Below are positions 1 through 11,604 of a DNA stretch of 64,000 nucleotides, piece after piece (position 1 is the stretch's first letter; each line of letters begins with the position of its first letter). The stretch is from Zasmidium citrigriseum. Taxonomy: Eukaryota; Ascomycota; Dothideomycetes; Mycosphaerellales; Mycosphaerellaceae. A program made the translations under genes and the position numbers. The DNA is taken from contig NHNW01000007.1 of assembly GCA_002786025.1 (NCBI GenBank), forward strand, positions 496,001 to 560,000. The letters run 5' to 3'. The notes beneath the pieces are model-generated. The model made no database searches. It was not told the DNA's origin and worked only from the letters and a program-made list of their open reading frames with translations.

Positions 1-126
1 ACTCGACTCATGAGAACAGACCCCGGGTCTTCGACTATCCATCTCGCCCATCAGGTATAGTCCTACTACTGCATTTCAATCTCCTCTCTCTCATCTACCG
101 TAACCCGTTCTCTCCTTTAAGGAACA

Positions 127-1909
127 ATGAGAAGAATAACCCCTCGCACCTGCCTCTGGCCTCTGGTTATCGTCTTGTCTGCGACTTTTGCACTCTCTAT
201 TGGTCTGACTTACCGCTCGAATCACCATTGCTATGCTGGAACTTGTGGTGAATGGCTCTTCCCTTTCCAGGCGCGGATGCATGTTGTGGTTTGGTATCTT
301 TGGGTCTCGCTCTCGACAGGTTTCTTGGGACTAAGGGCTTTTCATCCCCGTACTGCGAGCCTCGTAGGCGTCCGCCGGAAGAGGTTCAGTGTCGGTGGCC
401 TGCTACTGGTTCTCTGGATCGGAATCTTATACGGCGTCCTAATCAGCATCTGGTGGCACCGCCTACATGCCTACTTCAACTCCCGAGCTCAAGGCCTCCC
501 AGGAAACTCCGTCATCGCCGCCGTGGCTCTAACAGGCCATCTCGCCGACGTCACGATGGGAATGGTCCTGCTCCCTGTCTCAAGACACAGTGCTCTGGCT
601 TCCTTCTTCAAACTCTCGCACGGGACGACGTATAGATTCCATATCACATTGGCTTACGTCCTCTTTGCTTTGGTCGTTGTTCATGGGAGTTTATACGCTT
701 CCTGGACGGCGAGGTATAACGAGCACCGGAATGTTTTTCGACATGTCCTGCCTGTGCTGAATCCTACGTACCTCTACCACGAAGTCTGGCCTGGCAATAA
801 ATCCGCTCTGGGGATCTGGAGGGCCTCATTGATCTTCACTGGTATCGTTTCGGCGTTGATCATGCTGGGAATGTTTCTGACGAGTTTCCCTGTCGTGAGA
901 AGGAGGCATTTCAACCTGTTCTACTTCACGCATTTGTTCGGAATCTTGGCTGTCGTGGTCGTTTGTTTGCATGCGAGTACGATGTTTTATTGTACGGTTC
1001 CAGGATTCGGAATGTGGTTGCTGGATTGGGGCATGCGGGTGTCTGAGTTGAGGGAGAAGGTCGAGGGACGGCTTGAGAGTTTTGGGAATGGGTGGTATTG
1101 GTATGTCCCATGGCGTTGTAATGTCGTGGAGTGACTGATAATGTGATAGTATCTCACTACCTCTCCCTCGCAAGCGACTCTCAGGATGTGCATGTCATTC
1201 GCCACTGGCACATTTCTTTATTCATCATTCCCGGTCGTCGATTTTCGAAATTCATCCATTTACAACCATTACGCATTTGGCGTCGAAGAAGTCGACGACA
1301 TCAGAAGACGAAATTATGATCCAGTTCTTGTTCCGTCAAAGAGATGCCAGTCCTTCGCCAACGGGGAGGAGAAGAAGCAGCATCGAGTGGACAGACAAAG
1401 TCGCCTCCCTCATCGACGAAGAAAAGGGGACCCCAGTTTCCCCAATGACCCCCATCTCGGACGTCTGGTATGAATGCCGTAGCGTCGAAACGACCCTCCG
1501 CCTCGAAGGCCCCTACTTTACCCGTGCAACTCCAGAGCATTACAAAACCGTCCTCTGCCTCGTAGCAGGCACTGGTTTAAGCGGCGCTCTCGCCATCGCG
1601 GAAGCCTTTCGAGCACAGAGCCCTGGCTACTGGCGCCGCTGTATCGTGATGTGGAGCGTCCGGTCGGAGCATTACGTTGATATGCCCTTTTTCAATCGAC
1701 TCCAATGTGAGGGGCTGGAGGTTCGTACGCATAGGACCGGGAGATCGCTGCCGAGATTGGACTTCCGCAAGGTGGTGAAGGAGTTTTGCGCTGAGAGAGG
1801 TGAGAATTGCTGGGTGTATATTTCTGGTCCGGAGGGCTTTGTCTCTGCGGCGGAGGGGGCTTGTAAAGAGGTCAAGGGCTTGAGCTGGTTGGCGGCTAGA
1901 TGGGCGTAG
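127..1909 (+). CDS. ferric reductase / NADPH-oxidase-like transmembrane oxidoreductase
   Basis: The model has two exons, 127-1100 and 1150-1909, joined across a 49-nt intron that opens with GTATGT at 1101. The joined frame encodes 577 aa. It has about seven hydrophobic helices in the first 290 residues. Two His pairs in helices, H172/H186 and H269/H282, have the 13- and 12-residue spacing of bis-heme ferric reductases. HPFT at 360-363 is the FAD-binding motif. A Gly-rich segment (GTGLSGALA) and a C-terminal SGPEGF motif mark the NADPH-binding half. The family moves electrons from NADPH through FAD and heme across a membrane, usually to reduce Fe(III) or Cu(II) for uptake. Splicing matters: without it the protein would stop before the FAD domain. 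The substrate is not determinable, and no iron permease or multicopper oxidase lies beside it. It is convergent with PFS2. Confidence 0.88.
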
Positions 1910-2195
1910 GTCATTCGATTGTTCGACAATGTCGAGCAGTATCTGGCAGTCTCGATTGAGTATCACAATGCAAGGTGAATTACAGCGCAGGTTGGAGATA
2001 TCCTTGATGTTGTACACGAACATTGAAGGGCTGGGTTGGACGGCATCGAACATCTGCGAGACCCTGCTCATGCTACTCGCTCCTCGTAGCAGGGCATCGG
2101 CATGGTCAGATTTTCCACTCCACGCGCGATAATTCCAATTAGCGTTTCTTGCTTTTCCTCCTTCCTTCATTACTCCTATCACTTGAAGGCTGATC

Positions 2196-4166
2196 CTACC
2201 GCGGCTTCAAATACCTCCCTTGTCTCATCTCCTCCTTCAGACTCTCACTTTGACTCGGCAATGGTGCCCTCTTCCTAATACTCCCTCCTCCACCCGTCGG
2301 CGGCGTGGCATTCTGCCCCATACCCGGCAGCAATGACGGCGGCGGTCCGAAGCCTGGCGGCGGCATTCCAGGTGGCATGGGTGGCGCGAAGCCTGGCGGC
2401 ATGGGCGGTTGACCGGGCGGTGGTTGAGCATACTGTTGATTGAATAGCGAGGACAGGTCTGGTGGTGGGCCGCCATTGGGTGCCATTGGGAAGGGTGGCG
2501 GAGGAGGGAAGTTCTGAGGGTTGTGGGCGTGTGGGTTGGTGAAGTCCGGCATTGGCATAGGGGGTTGCGGTACTGTTGTGGCGGGATTCATGGCAGATGC
2601 CAGGCCTGGAAGGCCGGGAAGCATTGGACGACCAGCAGCGGGCATCTTTTGGTCTTCGAGACCGTCGGCCTCGTCCTCTGCTTCGGCTTCTTCTTCCTCG
2701 CGACGTGCTTGGGCCTCGGATTTGCGGTATGTGCCTTGTTTCTCGGCGGCGTCTTGGCCGATGTGCCACTTGTCGTTGACGTAGGAGTCTTCACCTGGTC
2801 GAGGGCGGGTCCAGAAGCGGGTGGCGCGGTCGTTGGAGCCTGAGGCGAGGATGTGACCCATCGGGTGCCAGTCCATGCTCCAGATGTTGTATTCGTGAGC
2901 ATACGTGATCCTGTGCGCTGGATATAGCGTTTGTGCTGGGGCATCTGCTGGGTTTGGCGAGTCGTATGGAGAAATGGTGAGAGGGGTGCCTGGAGGTGGA
3001 TTCTGTTCGTCGAGAAGGTAATGGAACATTTCGCCGCTGGAGCTGCCCGAGGTGAGGTAGTTGGAGTGGATGGGGTGCCACACGATGGAGTTGATTTCCT
3101 TGTCGTGACCCTTGAGTAGGAAGACGTCGCGCATCATGTGGATGTCAAAGATGCGGACCGTGTTGTCTCTGGCACATGATGCCAGCAGCGTGCCTCTGTT
3201 AGGTTCGAATTTGGTCATGTTGACGGTATTCTTGTGGCCTTGGAGGGTTGTGAGGCAGCGTCCTGTTCGTGGATCCCAGAGCTTGACCTGGTGGTCTTTC
3301 GAGCCCGAGACAAGAAGGCCTTTGCTTGGATGCCAGTCAACGCATTTTGCATCCCATTGATGACCAGTCAGTTGGGACTCTTCCTCGCCACTGGCAAAGT
3401 CGAAGATCTTCAAAGAGGCGTCATCTGAAGCAGTGACAAACTTCGTGTCGTTGGGCGCAAAGGACAGATCTCTCACAGGATCATCATGCGCTTGTATCGC
3501 CTTGACGTTGTTGAAGTTGGTCTGCCAGTACTTGACAAACCCGTCTTGATCCGCCGAGATGAGCCACTCGTCGTTGTGGGCATACTGTACAGCTCGCACA
3601 GCCGAGTCGTGCGCTTGCATGATAGTCTCGAAGTTGAAGCCGGCGCCATTCCAAAGTGTGAACTCGCCACTAGTGCATCCAGTAAGGAGACGCCGACCTT
3701 CGGGAGTCCATTTGACCACATTGACAGGATGCCTGTTCTTATTAAAAGACGAATGTAGATGCTTCGCCGGGATAGAGTCCACTGCCTTGCCCTTCCGCGC
3801 TGCGGGCGGGAGCATATCTGCCACATAGCTCAACGTCGGTCTTTCGGCTTCGAATCCTCGTAGTCCGCTGCCCCTCGGCCGCCGGTCGTGCATCCAATGC
3901 ACGTATGTGTTTCCGATGTCAGTCGCATTTCCTTTTTTCGCCGTTGGGTTAGCATTGTCCTGGTAAGTATTCATAGTCGAAGGTGGGTTATGTTATAAGT
4001 GTGATTTTGGGAGATGGCGACTTTGCGAAAATGCATGCTGAAAGAGATGGCGGGTCTTCCATCCGTTTGCATTCCTCAAAGCTATTCATAGGCTATAAAC
4101 GAGGGTCGCTGCACTCACGTCTGCTGGGTCGTCCACGAATTCTGGGAGCGTGTTCGAAGCCGCCAT
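2196..4166 (-). CDS. PFS2: polyadenylation factor subunit 2 (WD40 protein)
   Basis: This is the WD-repeat subunit of the cleavage and polyadenylation factor (the WDR33 orthologue), acting in the nucleus in mRNA 3'-end formation. The main exon (3959-2196) carries the family N-terminus, with a YVHWMHDRRP block and an ERPTLSYVADMLPP-type segment. About seven WD40 repeats follow across roughly residues 80-430, then a Pro/Met/Gly-rich tail. I place a short first exon at 4166-4119 (16 codons, beginning MAASNTLPEF). It is joined by a 159-nt GTGAGT...CAG intron (4118-3960), giving 603 aa. An in-frame Met inside the intron would otherwise give a 592-aa protein starting at 3974. The spliced start is preferred because donor, acceptor and phase all agree, but it is inference. 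Confidence 0.93.
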
Positions 4167-5149
4167 GGTCTTGAAAGTCGCGCTCCATGGCGGCGAGTGC
4201 GATCTGAAGTCCTCCGCCCTTTCCGATGCCTCTCGCTGGACTCTACGCTCGCGTTGGACCCGTGCTTAGTCGTATTCCGAGATTTAAGCTGCGATCGCGA
4301 GTTCGATCTGCAGAGGGCGTTGTTGTCTTTGAAGATGGATGGCTTGGATGATGGTGTCGTTGGATGTCGGTTGCTGCTTTGACATTCTTTGGAGATATTG
4401 ACGTGAGGTTGGCGTTGCGCGTGCGCTTTGACCTTCATTGCGGAAACTGCCGGCAATCTCAGCCACGATCACGTGCCAGACCTCGACTTTTTCATTCACT
4501 TGTCCCTTCGCGCCAAGAGACCCGATCCGTTATCCGATGAGCTTGATCGAGCTTGACGCCGCTGCTTGACTCGTCGTTCCCTGCAGGTTTGCCGTCTGCC
4601 AGGGACGTACTACCAAACACCTCCACCACCATCATCGAGCAAACCCTCTCCGGGTCATCGCCAATCCCGCCTTCCGCATGATCCACGATGAGACGCGCCT
4701 CGGATATAGACAGCACATCAACCTCCAGCCTTTCCCGTTGCAGCATGATCATCTATACCGGACGCGTGGACAAGAGCGTGGCAGTGTGGCAGCCTTTTGA
4801 GGCATGAGGTGGAATGATACAATGCTATCGGCCACTCGATAAGAAAGATGGACCCGGTTTGTATCCGAGCGGACCACTTTCACCCATGTCTACTGCAGGT
4901 ACCGCCTCTTTCGTTGGCAAATACAGGTTTTGAAGTCCTCGATGGGGCGTTTCCAGGTACAGGCTATTGGTCTTGGATAAATGAGCGGGTGACGTGCCGT
5001 CTCAAACCTCAGGACACCATGACGTACCCGGTTGTTTGTCCTCGTGGCGGTATGTACTGGCTATAACAGCCTGTCTGCCTGGTCGTAGGTCTTGTTTCCT
5101 TCGTTTTCAAATCCTTGTCTTTCTCGTGCTCGAGCACAACGAACACAAC
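4167..5149. other. intergenic; one doubtful minus-strand ORF
   Basis: This is the divergent spacer between PFS2 and the aspartic protease. It contains an 86-codon minus-strand ORF at 4752-4492 that starts just after an acceptor-like TATAG and has balanced, coding-like composition (SEARLIVDHAEGG segment). I recognise no family and see no partner exon, so it is not called as a gene. The rest looks like promoter and UTR. Confidence 0.4.
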
Positions 5150-6758
5150 ATGTCCGGAAATATGAATCTCGTGCGAGGGGCTCTCAAGCTGAACCCGAAC
5201 TACAAACGAAGCGGTCTGAAGTCGTACGTCCACGCGCTTCAGAAATGGAACATCGGACCAACCGTGGACGGTCCGTATTGCATGGTGAACCAGATTGAAC
5301 AGCAAGGCCAGCCAGCCATCTTGAAGAAGTTCGGCAAGAAGATGTCAGCATGCTCTCTTCCGTCGCTCTTGCAGGACTGACTCGACATCAGTGGCGGTAG
5401 GGCTCACGTCAAGGGACATGTTCTCGCGAAGCGAGATGATGCTGGGCAGACTGGCAATATTCCTGTTCGTTGATCCCGATCCAGTCGTGGATAAATCTGA
5501 TCTGACTGCCATTTCAGGCCGAAGATGTTGAGAGCAATGCTGAGTACCTCGCTACCGTTGGCATCGGCACTCCAGCTCAGAACCTCGCCCTCGATTTCGA
5601 CACTGGCTCTGCAGATTTATGGGTGTGGTCCACAGAGCTCTCTTCATCTACCAGAAGTCAGTATGGTAGCCAGCATACCATCTTCGATCCTTCCAAGAGT
5701 TCAACGTTCAAGAAGTCGTCGGGCTCCACCTGGCAGATTCAGTACGGCGATGGATCTACGGCGTCTGGTGATGTTGGTACTGGTACGAACTCCATTCAAG
5801 CTCGGATAATCTTGCTGCGAGCATCTGCTGATCCAGCCAACAGACAACGTCAACGCGGGCGGTCTGATCGTTGAGAATCAGGCCATCGAATTGGCAAATA
5901 CTCTGAGCGCCCAGTTTGAGCAGGGTCCTGGTGACGGCTTGCTTGGTCTTGCATTCGTATGTACATCGAATCCCATCTCTCTCATTGTCGCTAATTGTCG
6001 TCAAGGGGAGCATCAACACCGTTCAACCAACACCTGTCAACACGCTTGTCGAAAACATGATCGCTCAGCAAGACATCCAAAAGAGTACCGAGCTCTTCAC
6101 AGCATACCTTGGTAGCACACCTCCAGGAGGCAGTAGCACGTCTGGATCTGGAACGAGCAGCAGTGGCGATGCCGAAAGCTTCTACACATTTGGCTACATC
6201 GATCAGACAGCAACCAACGGCCAGACTCCCAAGTACGCTGACGTCGACAGCTCTCAAGGCTTCTGGATGTTCGCTTCCACCTCCGCTAAAGTTGCCGACA
6301 AGACAGTGACTCGCAGCGGCAACACGGCCATTGCCGACACTGGCACGACGCTCGCTTTGGTCGGAGACGATCTGTGCGAGGCTGTTTATGGTGCTATTCC
6401 AGGGGCGAAGCAGAATCGACAGCAGCAGGTCAGTTCCTCAATTCCCTCACAATACCACTATCCACAGGTATACTGACAGTCTCAGGCCTGGGTCTTCCCA
6501 ACCAGCACCGACCTCTCCTCGCTTCCCGTGATCCAATTCGCCGTCGGCGACAACCTCTTCACGGTCAACCCCGAGGAGCTTCCTTTCCAGGACTTGGGCG
6601 ACGGAACGTACTACGGAGGTATTCAGTCGCGTGGCGACCAGGGCTTCGATATCTTCGGGGATGTGTTCTTGCGCTCGGTCTATGCTGTCTTTGACCAGGG
6701 CAACAAGCGCTTTGGGTGCACGCAGAGGACCTCGACGCTCAAGTCGTCGAGCTCTTGA
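5150..6758 (+). CDS. pepsin-like aspartic protease without signal peptide (A1 family)
   Basis: Six exons (5150-5343, 5392-5464, 5518-5782, 5844-5956, 6006-6428, 6486-6758) join in frame to 446 aa. Introns are 48, 53, 61, 49 and 57 nt. The two catalytic aspartates lie in DTGS (D117) and DTGT (D326), and the lobe around 155-170 holds the flap region with YGDGS. A propeptide-like basic stretch with GKK and AKR sites covers residues 60-78. The family is bilobal endopeptidases active at acid pH. The N-terminus ([10 protein letters not shown]...) is hydrophilic with no signal peptide, so secretion is not predicted from this start. I found no upstream signal-peptide exon. A Ser/Gly-rich insert sits at 253-270 and the C-terminus is a Ser run. 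The start is the first in-frame Met of an open exon 1. Confidence 0.88.
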
Positions 6759-7224
6759 TCAACAAGATGTATAGTGGACGGATAGAAAGAGTGGTAGAGA
6801 TGTAATGACATGGCTAGATTATAGTTGGCCTGCTGTACCACCACTTTTGCCACGCGCTCGACGCGCCTTCTGGCACATTTTGGCCCGAACTCCTGCTCTT
6901 TTACTACCTCTACGGTTCTACCCTCCATCTTGCAATGATCGGTTTTCACACTGTGCACTCAAACACCGACTACCGAACAGCAGGGAGCTTTCATGAGCGC
7001 GAGTGCCTCCAGACGGACTGGAACCTCCAATAATCGACAGCCACGAAGCTCATCGCCCTGCTGCCAATCTTTGACGATGTCAAGAGGCTGCCATTTGTCT
7101 TTGACATTGGCAAGTTCGAAGACTGAACGGCGTGGAGTAACATGAGCGAAAGTGCTTCCAAGACAACATGAGATCTGCGAGATTGACGCCCGCGATGCGC
7201 TTTGCCACGTCGACCTTTCTTCAA
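6759..7224. other. intergenic, no gene seen
   Basis: This is the convergent spacer between the protease and the aldolase-domain gene. A partial echo of the aldolase gene's 3' end is visible: near 7060-7100 and again at 7211-7260 there are similar stretches reading 'gctgccatttgtctttg' or close to it. No open frame of note. Confidence 0.5.
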
Positions 7225-8245
7225 CTACTTCAAGAAGCTACCATTTGTCTTTGCTAAGATATCGTCATAGCTGCTCTGAAAAGCGAGCCAGCCTTTCTCT
7301 GGTGTGCCGACCTGCGAGTAGCTGTATCTGGCCTCCTCTTCTGGGATGAAAGTTTTCTTATGCCCGCTTCCCTGGGCGGCAGCATCGACCAACAACTGAG
7401 CATGGCAAGTCTTGTCCAGTGAGAGGAACCAGAATGCTGCGGCATCAACTGTTTCGCCGACCTGGAAGACTGATCAGCATCGAATCCTGACGGCGGAAAG
7501 GCAAATCTTACTGTGAGCAGGCCGTGGTTTTGCAAGATGATGGCCTTTCCGTTGCCGAGATGGGAAGCAATACGCTTTCCCTCTTCACGATCCAGGACAA
7601 CGCCTCCAAATTGAGGATAAACAGCGTGGTCCTTGTAGAACCGCAAGCTGTCTTGAGTGATCATGTCAAGCTCCCGGCCAAAAACGCTGAAGGCCTTGCC
7701 GTACACACTGTGTGCATGGCACGCCGCATGGACGTCTGGCCTCGCTTTATGGATCTCGGAGTGGATCGCAAAGGCTGCGGCATTGATGGGCTCTTCGCCG
7801 ATTACGATATCGCCCTCTTCGTTGACGAGAATGAGGTCGGATACGCAGATCTGCGAGAAGTGCTTCGACAGCGGGTTGAGCCCTTCACGCTTCGATCAGC
7901 ATGAAGATCGCTCTCGCTGGTCCTCATTTTCAGCACTTACAGAAGTGGTCGGTCAAGATTGGATCGCGAACGGAGATATGCCCAGCAACTCCCTCATCGA
8001 AGCCTACATGTGCTATCAGCAAAGCCATCATGTCATCAACAACGTTACTACACACCTCTCTCGGCGAATACACGATAAGCGGCGGCAAGATGCTGCTTCC
8101 TGTACAGTCGCTCCTCTTCCAAAGAATCGAATTTCGGATACGACCGAATCTTCAATGGCTTGCCGGCCTTGTTCGTCTTGCCCAAGGCGCCAACAGAGGC
8201 ATTATCCGTGGTCTCTGAAAGCAGTGTCGTCGCGATTGGGGCCAT
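7225..8245 (-). CDS. class II aldolase/adducin domain protein
   Basis: Four exons (8245-8056, 8003-7941, 7882-7512, 7461-7225) join in frame to 286 aa across introns of 52, 58 and 50 nt. The protein shows the class II aldolase/adducin fold signatures: an AGHISVRDP block after the first junction, a zinc-site HAACHAHSVYGKAFS segment, and QNHGLLT near the third junction. The family includes fuculose-phosphate aldolases and fungal proteins of unsettled role. The zinc-binding His residues (HxH and a later NHG) are present, which supports a metal-dependent lyase or epimerase, but the substrate cannot be told. The last exon carries the usual WFLSLDKTCHAQLL helix. The start at 8245 opens a frame with no earlier in-frame Met. 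Confidence 0.87.
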
Positions 8246-11200
8246 GTTGAACTGCTTAGTTTGAAGCTACTATTCGAACAATTATTGACTACTCAGAAAG
8301 TGGCTAAAACAGATGACCCTCTTCACAACAATTGTTGTGGCGACATGGCCGACGTCGCTGCCCCGCAACGATGTACATGCTCTGCATGCTCTGCGGCGAG
8401 CTCTTTGCCGAGCGAGCTCTTCCACCGGTAAGGGAACGGATTTGCAGCAGACGAGCCAATATCATCAGTGAGATTTCCGACTTCTCGCGGAACAGCAACG
8501 GAAAAGCGTGGCCATATCAGACTTCATCAACAAATATCAAAAAGAATGACCTCAAAAAAGTTAAGAACTGGAGCTGAGTCCAAAAATCTCTCACGTTGCG
8601 ACAATGAGCAGAAACTGGCTGCCCAGAAAGATATTCTTCAACGACGAGCGCTAACGAAGGCAAGACAACGAGCACTCTTCAATCTTCGGTGAATGACTCA
8701 AATGTTCAGGAGTGAACAACAAGTGCCGCAATCAAGAAATTGGCAGCCGTGTCCACATGTCATGGGCAAGCATTGGACGGACAGGACTCCGCAAGATGAG
8801 ACGCACCCTGTCAGTCTTGATCAATTATTAGAAATGGCGTGCGACACACTTTTGGCATGTGATAATCGTTGAGGAGGACGATCCTCGCACGAGCCTTTCC
8901 ACTATTGCATGCCCAACCACCCGAATCAGAAAACGGTCTCATCAGCAAAGGCTTATCACGACATGCGTTATACCGCTGCTTCGAATACGAACGCCAACGC
9001 GAAGTAATTCTCCGATGCATGTAGCTCAATGGTCAAACACATGGCGCTGATCCGACCGTTTACAGGTCGTTGGCAGAGATACACCATCAATCCTTCCGGA
9101 CGACCCGCAATTCCTTCAATGCTTATCTCAAAAGAATTCTACGATGGTCGAGAGCGCTCGACGCTCGAGGCAAACAGCGATAAGATGACTGCGAAAGAGC
9201 TGTTCCTGGTCTTTGCAGGACTCCACTGCGGCCATAGTTACCTTTTTGGAGCTCGATTCGAAATTTGCCTTCTTTTCAACAACCTCCCGTCGCACAGGAC
9301 ATTCATATGGACTCAACGATTCATGACAGAAAACTTGACACTTGGTAGTTGGAATTGAATACAATGTGGAGTGCTCCGACTCCACCAGGACACAGCGGAG
9401 CAGTAAAGCCGTAAAATGGTTGAGAAGACCGGACACCTTGGCGCTATCGACGGCAAAAGGTGGGTCGGCAGCTGTCAGTGTTTCTGACATCCTGGCTCCT
9501 GGGACATATACGAGATCCGATGTGGCTAACCTTAGTAAGTGAGTCTTGAGAATAGGCGAGTGTGAGCAGGGGAATGCCGGCTTTTCCATCATCGACAGCA
9601 CTTCTGGGCCGCGATCGTGAGGAGTTTTCTCCTTCAGCTTTCCTTTTTGCGCTGCTCACACTCAGCCGTCACCCCCAAAGCTTTAGGTTGCTAGGGCATC
9701 ACCTCTTTTGAGTTGCACTTGTCAGATGGAGCTCATCTTCGGTCACGCCACGCCTTGTCACCCTCCAAAAGGAAGTTGGGATCTGAAGATGTCCTGATCG
9801 AGTCTCATCTCCTGAGGCACACTCACACTTCAAGTAAGGACTGATACACATACGCAGTCTTGCAGTGGTTCAAATTACTACAGCTACCGTCCGGCTGGTT
9901 CCAAACGAATAGAGTGCTGCGGCATCGACAGCGCACGAGGAGATCCTGAGACACGACCAATTGCTTGCGCAGGATATGAAAATCAATACTTCTCGCAGCA
10001 TAGTATCTCATGCAACGGGATGACGCTTGATCGCTGTCACACGTGGGGATCGGCAAGATCCAGCAGAGTGGTCTCGTCAAGAGTTTACACTTGGCTGGAC
10101 AAAGTCTTCGCTCCGATGCAAAGAGATGAGAGGAACCTCCAGCGGACGCGATATGTTGCCCGGAATGGCAGGTCATGGTCTTGAAGGATTGCTCGAATGC
10201 TCAGACGGGCATGCCGTGTATCAAAGTATGCACCGTTATGGACGCAAGACACGGGGACTGCCTGTCGATTCGTGAGGGCTGCAGCTGCATTCTGCGAGTT
10301 TGCGTGTCAAGCCGTTCTGCCGCGGTGGTCTCCAGGCTCTTGCCAGCCGCGAAGGCGAGCGAGCAGGTTTCCATCGAGGCGTCCAAGAAAGCCACGAAGA
10401 GACGCCAAAGCCCTTTGCGGCTCCGCGGCTTGTGCCAATTGGCGGCGGCACAGGATGATGGGCTTGGGAGGCGCATAGACCCTTCTAGCGGCGCGGTGGA
10501 ATTCGGTAGCTCCAATGGCTGGCCGCAAATCAACCTCCTACGAAACCCGTCTGATATCTGATGCGTGTCGGGACACCGCATGTCAGAGACAACGTAACAA
10601 GCTGATACTTTGTTCGAACGGCAGACGTCAGGTCGATAGGGCTCCCTGTCGTCATGCATTTGATCTACGCGGAGCATGCCCACGCGGGCCAGATTTGCTT
10701 TCGTCGACAGATGGCGCACGAGCAGGTGAAACACGTGCGTCGGAGGCGTCTGAGGGAGAAAGCTTGGAGGGAGCTCGGTTCTAGATCCCGATCCAACGAC
10801 AGCGTCATGAGCGACAACTCTATTTGGCACTTGCTGCTCAATCCGGACGTCCTCGCTTCCCAAACGGTGCTGTGGCGCGACGGCGCGCCGGAGGCGTACC
10901 ACCGCTGTTGACGACCGTTGGACCTGAGCTGCGTGGCAAGCTTCGAACTTCGCACGTTTTTTCGTTGGATACGCCGGTCAAGAGACGCCGGCGAATGCTG
11001 CGCAGCAACACCGAGTCCGCGCAGACATGCCCCTTTGCCTGGCAGCTGCAGGCAGAACTGGAAGACGCTCCGAAGGGCTGGAAAACAGTGGCCTGCTCCG
11101 CCGCAGATTGACGGGCCACGGCGACGGCACGATATACCAAGAACCCGGTCGATAGACCGCTTCTTGAGACGACATCTCACTATTTTGAGTTGCGCCTCCT

Positions 11201-11604
11201 GCAGTCACCCACGACCGATATGCTTCCGGCCTCGTGTGTGATTGTCTCGCCATATCTCGCGCGGCCGCGAGGCTCCTAGCCGCCTCTTGAGCTGTTAGGC
11301 TTTGGACTTTCACGGCCACGCCCTCACATGCAAGAGATCGGGTCTTGACCATGTCTGTTCGGGGCGCCTACCGAGACTGATCGGAGGATTTCAGGTGCGT
11401 GCTCGTCGCGTGGGAGCTAGGAGCTTCCTCGAGGCACAAGTATCCTTTCCTCTCCCCAGCAACTTTTCTCGGTTTGTCTCACTTCCCCAGCACCCAACAT
11501 CTTATCCTTTGCTTTGATTGTCTTCATGTTGTATACCCTCATCGGTCGTTAGAGATACCCTTTCAGCAATTGCTTCTGCAACAGAAGCGTGAAGCTGAAT
11601 CACA
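8246..11604. other. long spacer without a supportable gene
   Basis: 3.4 kb between two divergently transcribed genes. Open frames exist on both strands, the longest being minus 10902-10201 (233 codons) and minus 9601-9128 (157 codons). Their composition is erratic, they overlap frames in other phases, and no family motif is visible. A minus frame at 9659 starts MSSAKRKAEGENSSRSRPRS and is lost within about 40 codons. The last 100 bp before 11605 are pyrimidine-rich and look like promoter and 5' UTR. Confidence 0.45.

Noticed and set aside
10201..10902. 233-codon minus-strand ORF in the 8.2-11.6 kb spacer
   Set aside because: No family motif, overlapped by several equally long frames, irregular composition; likely chance in GC-rich DNA.
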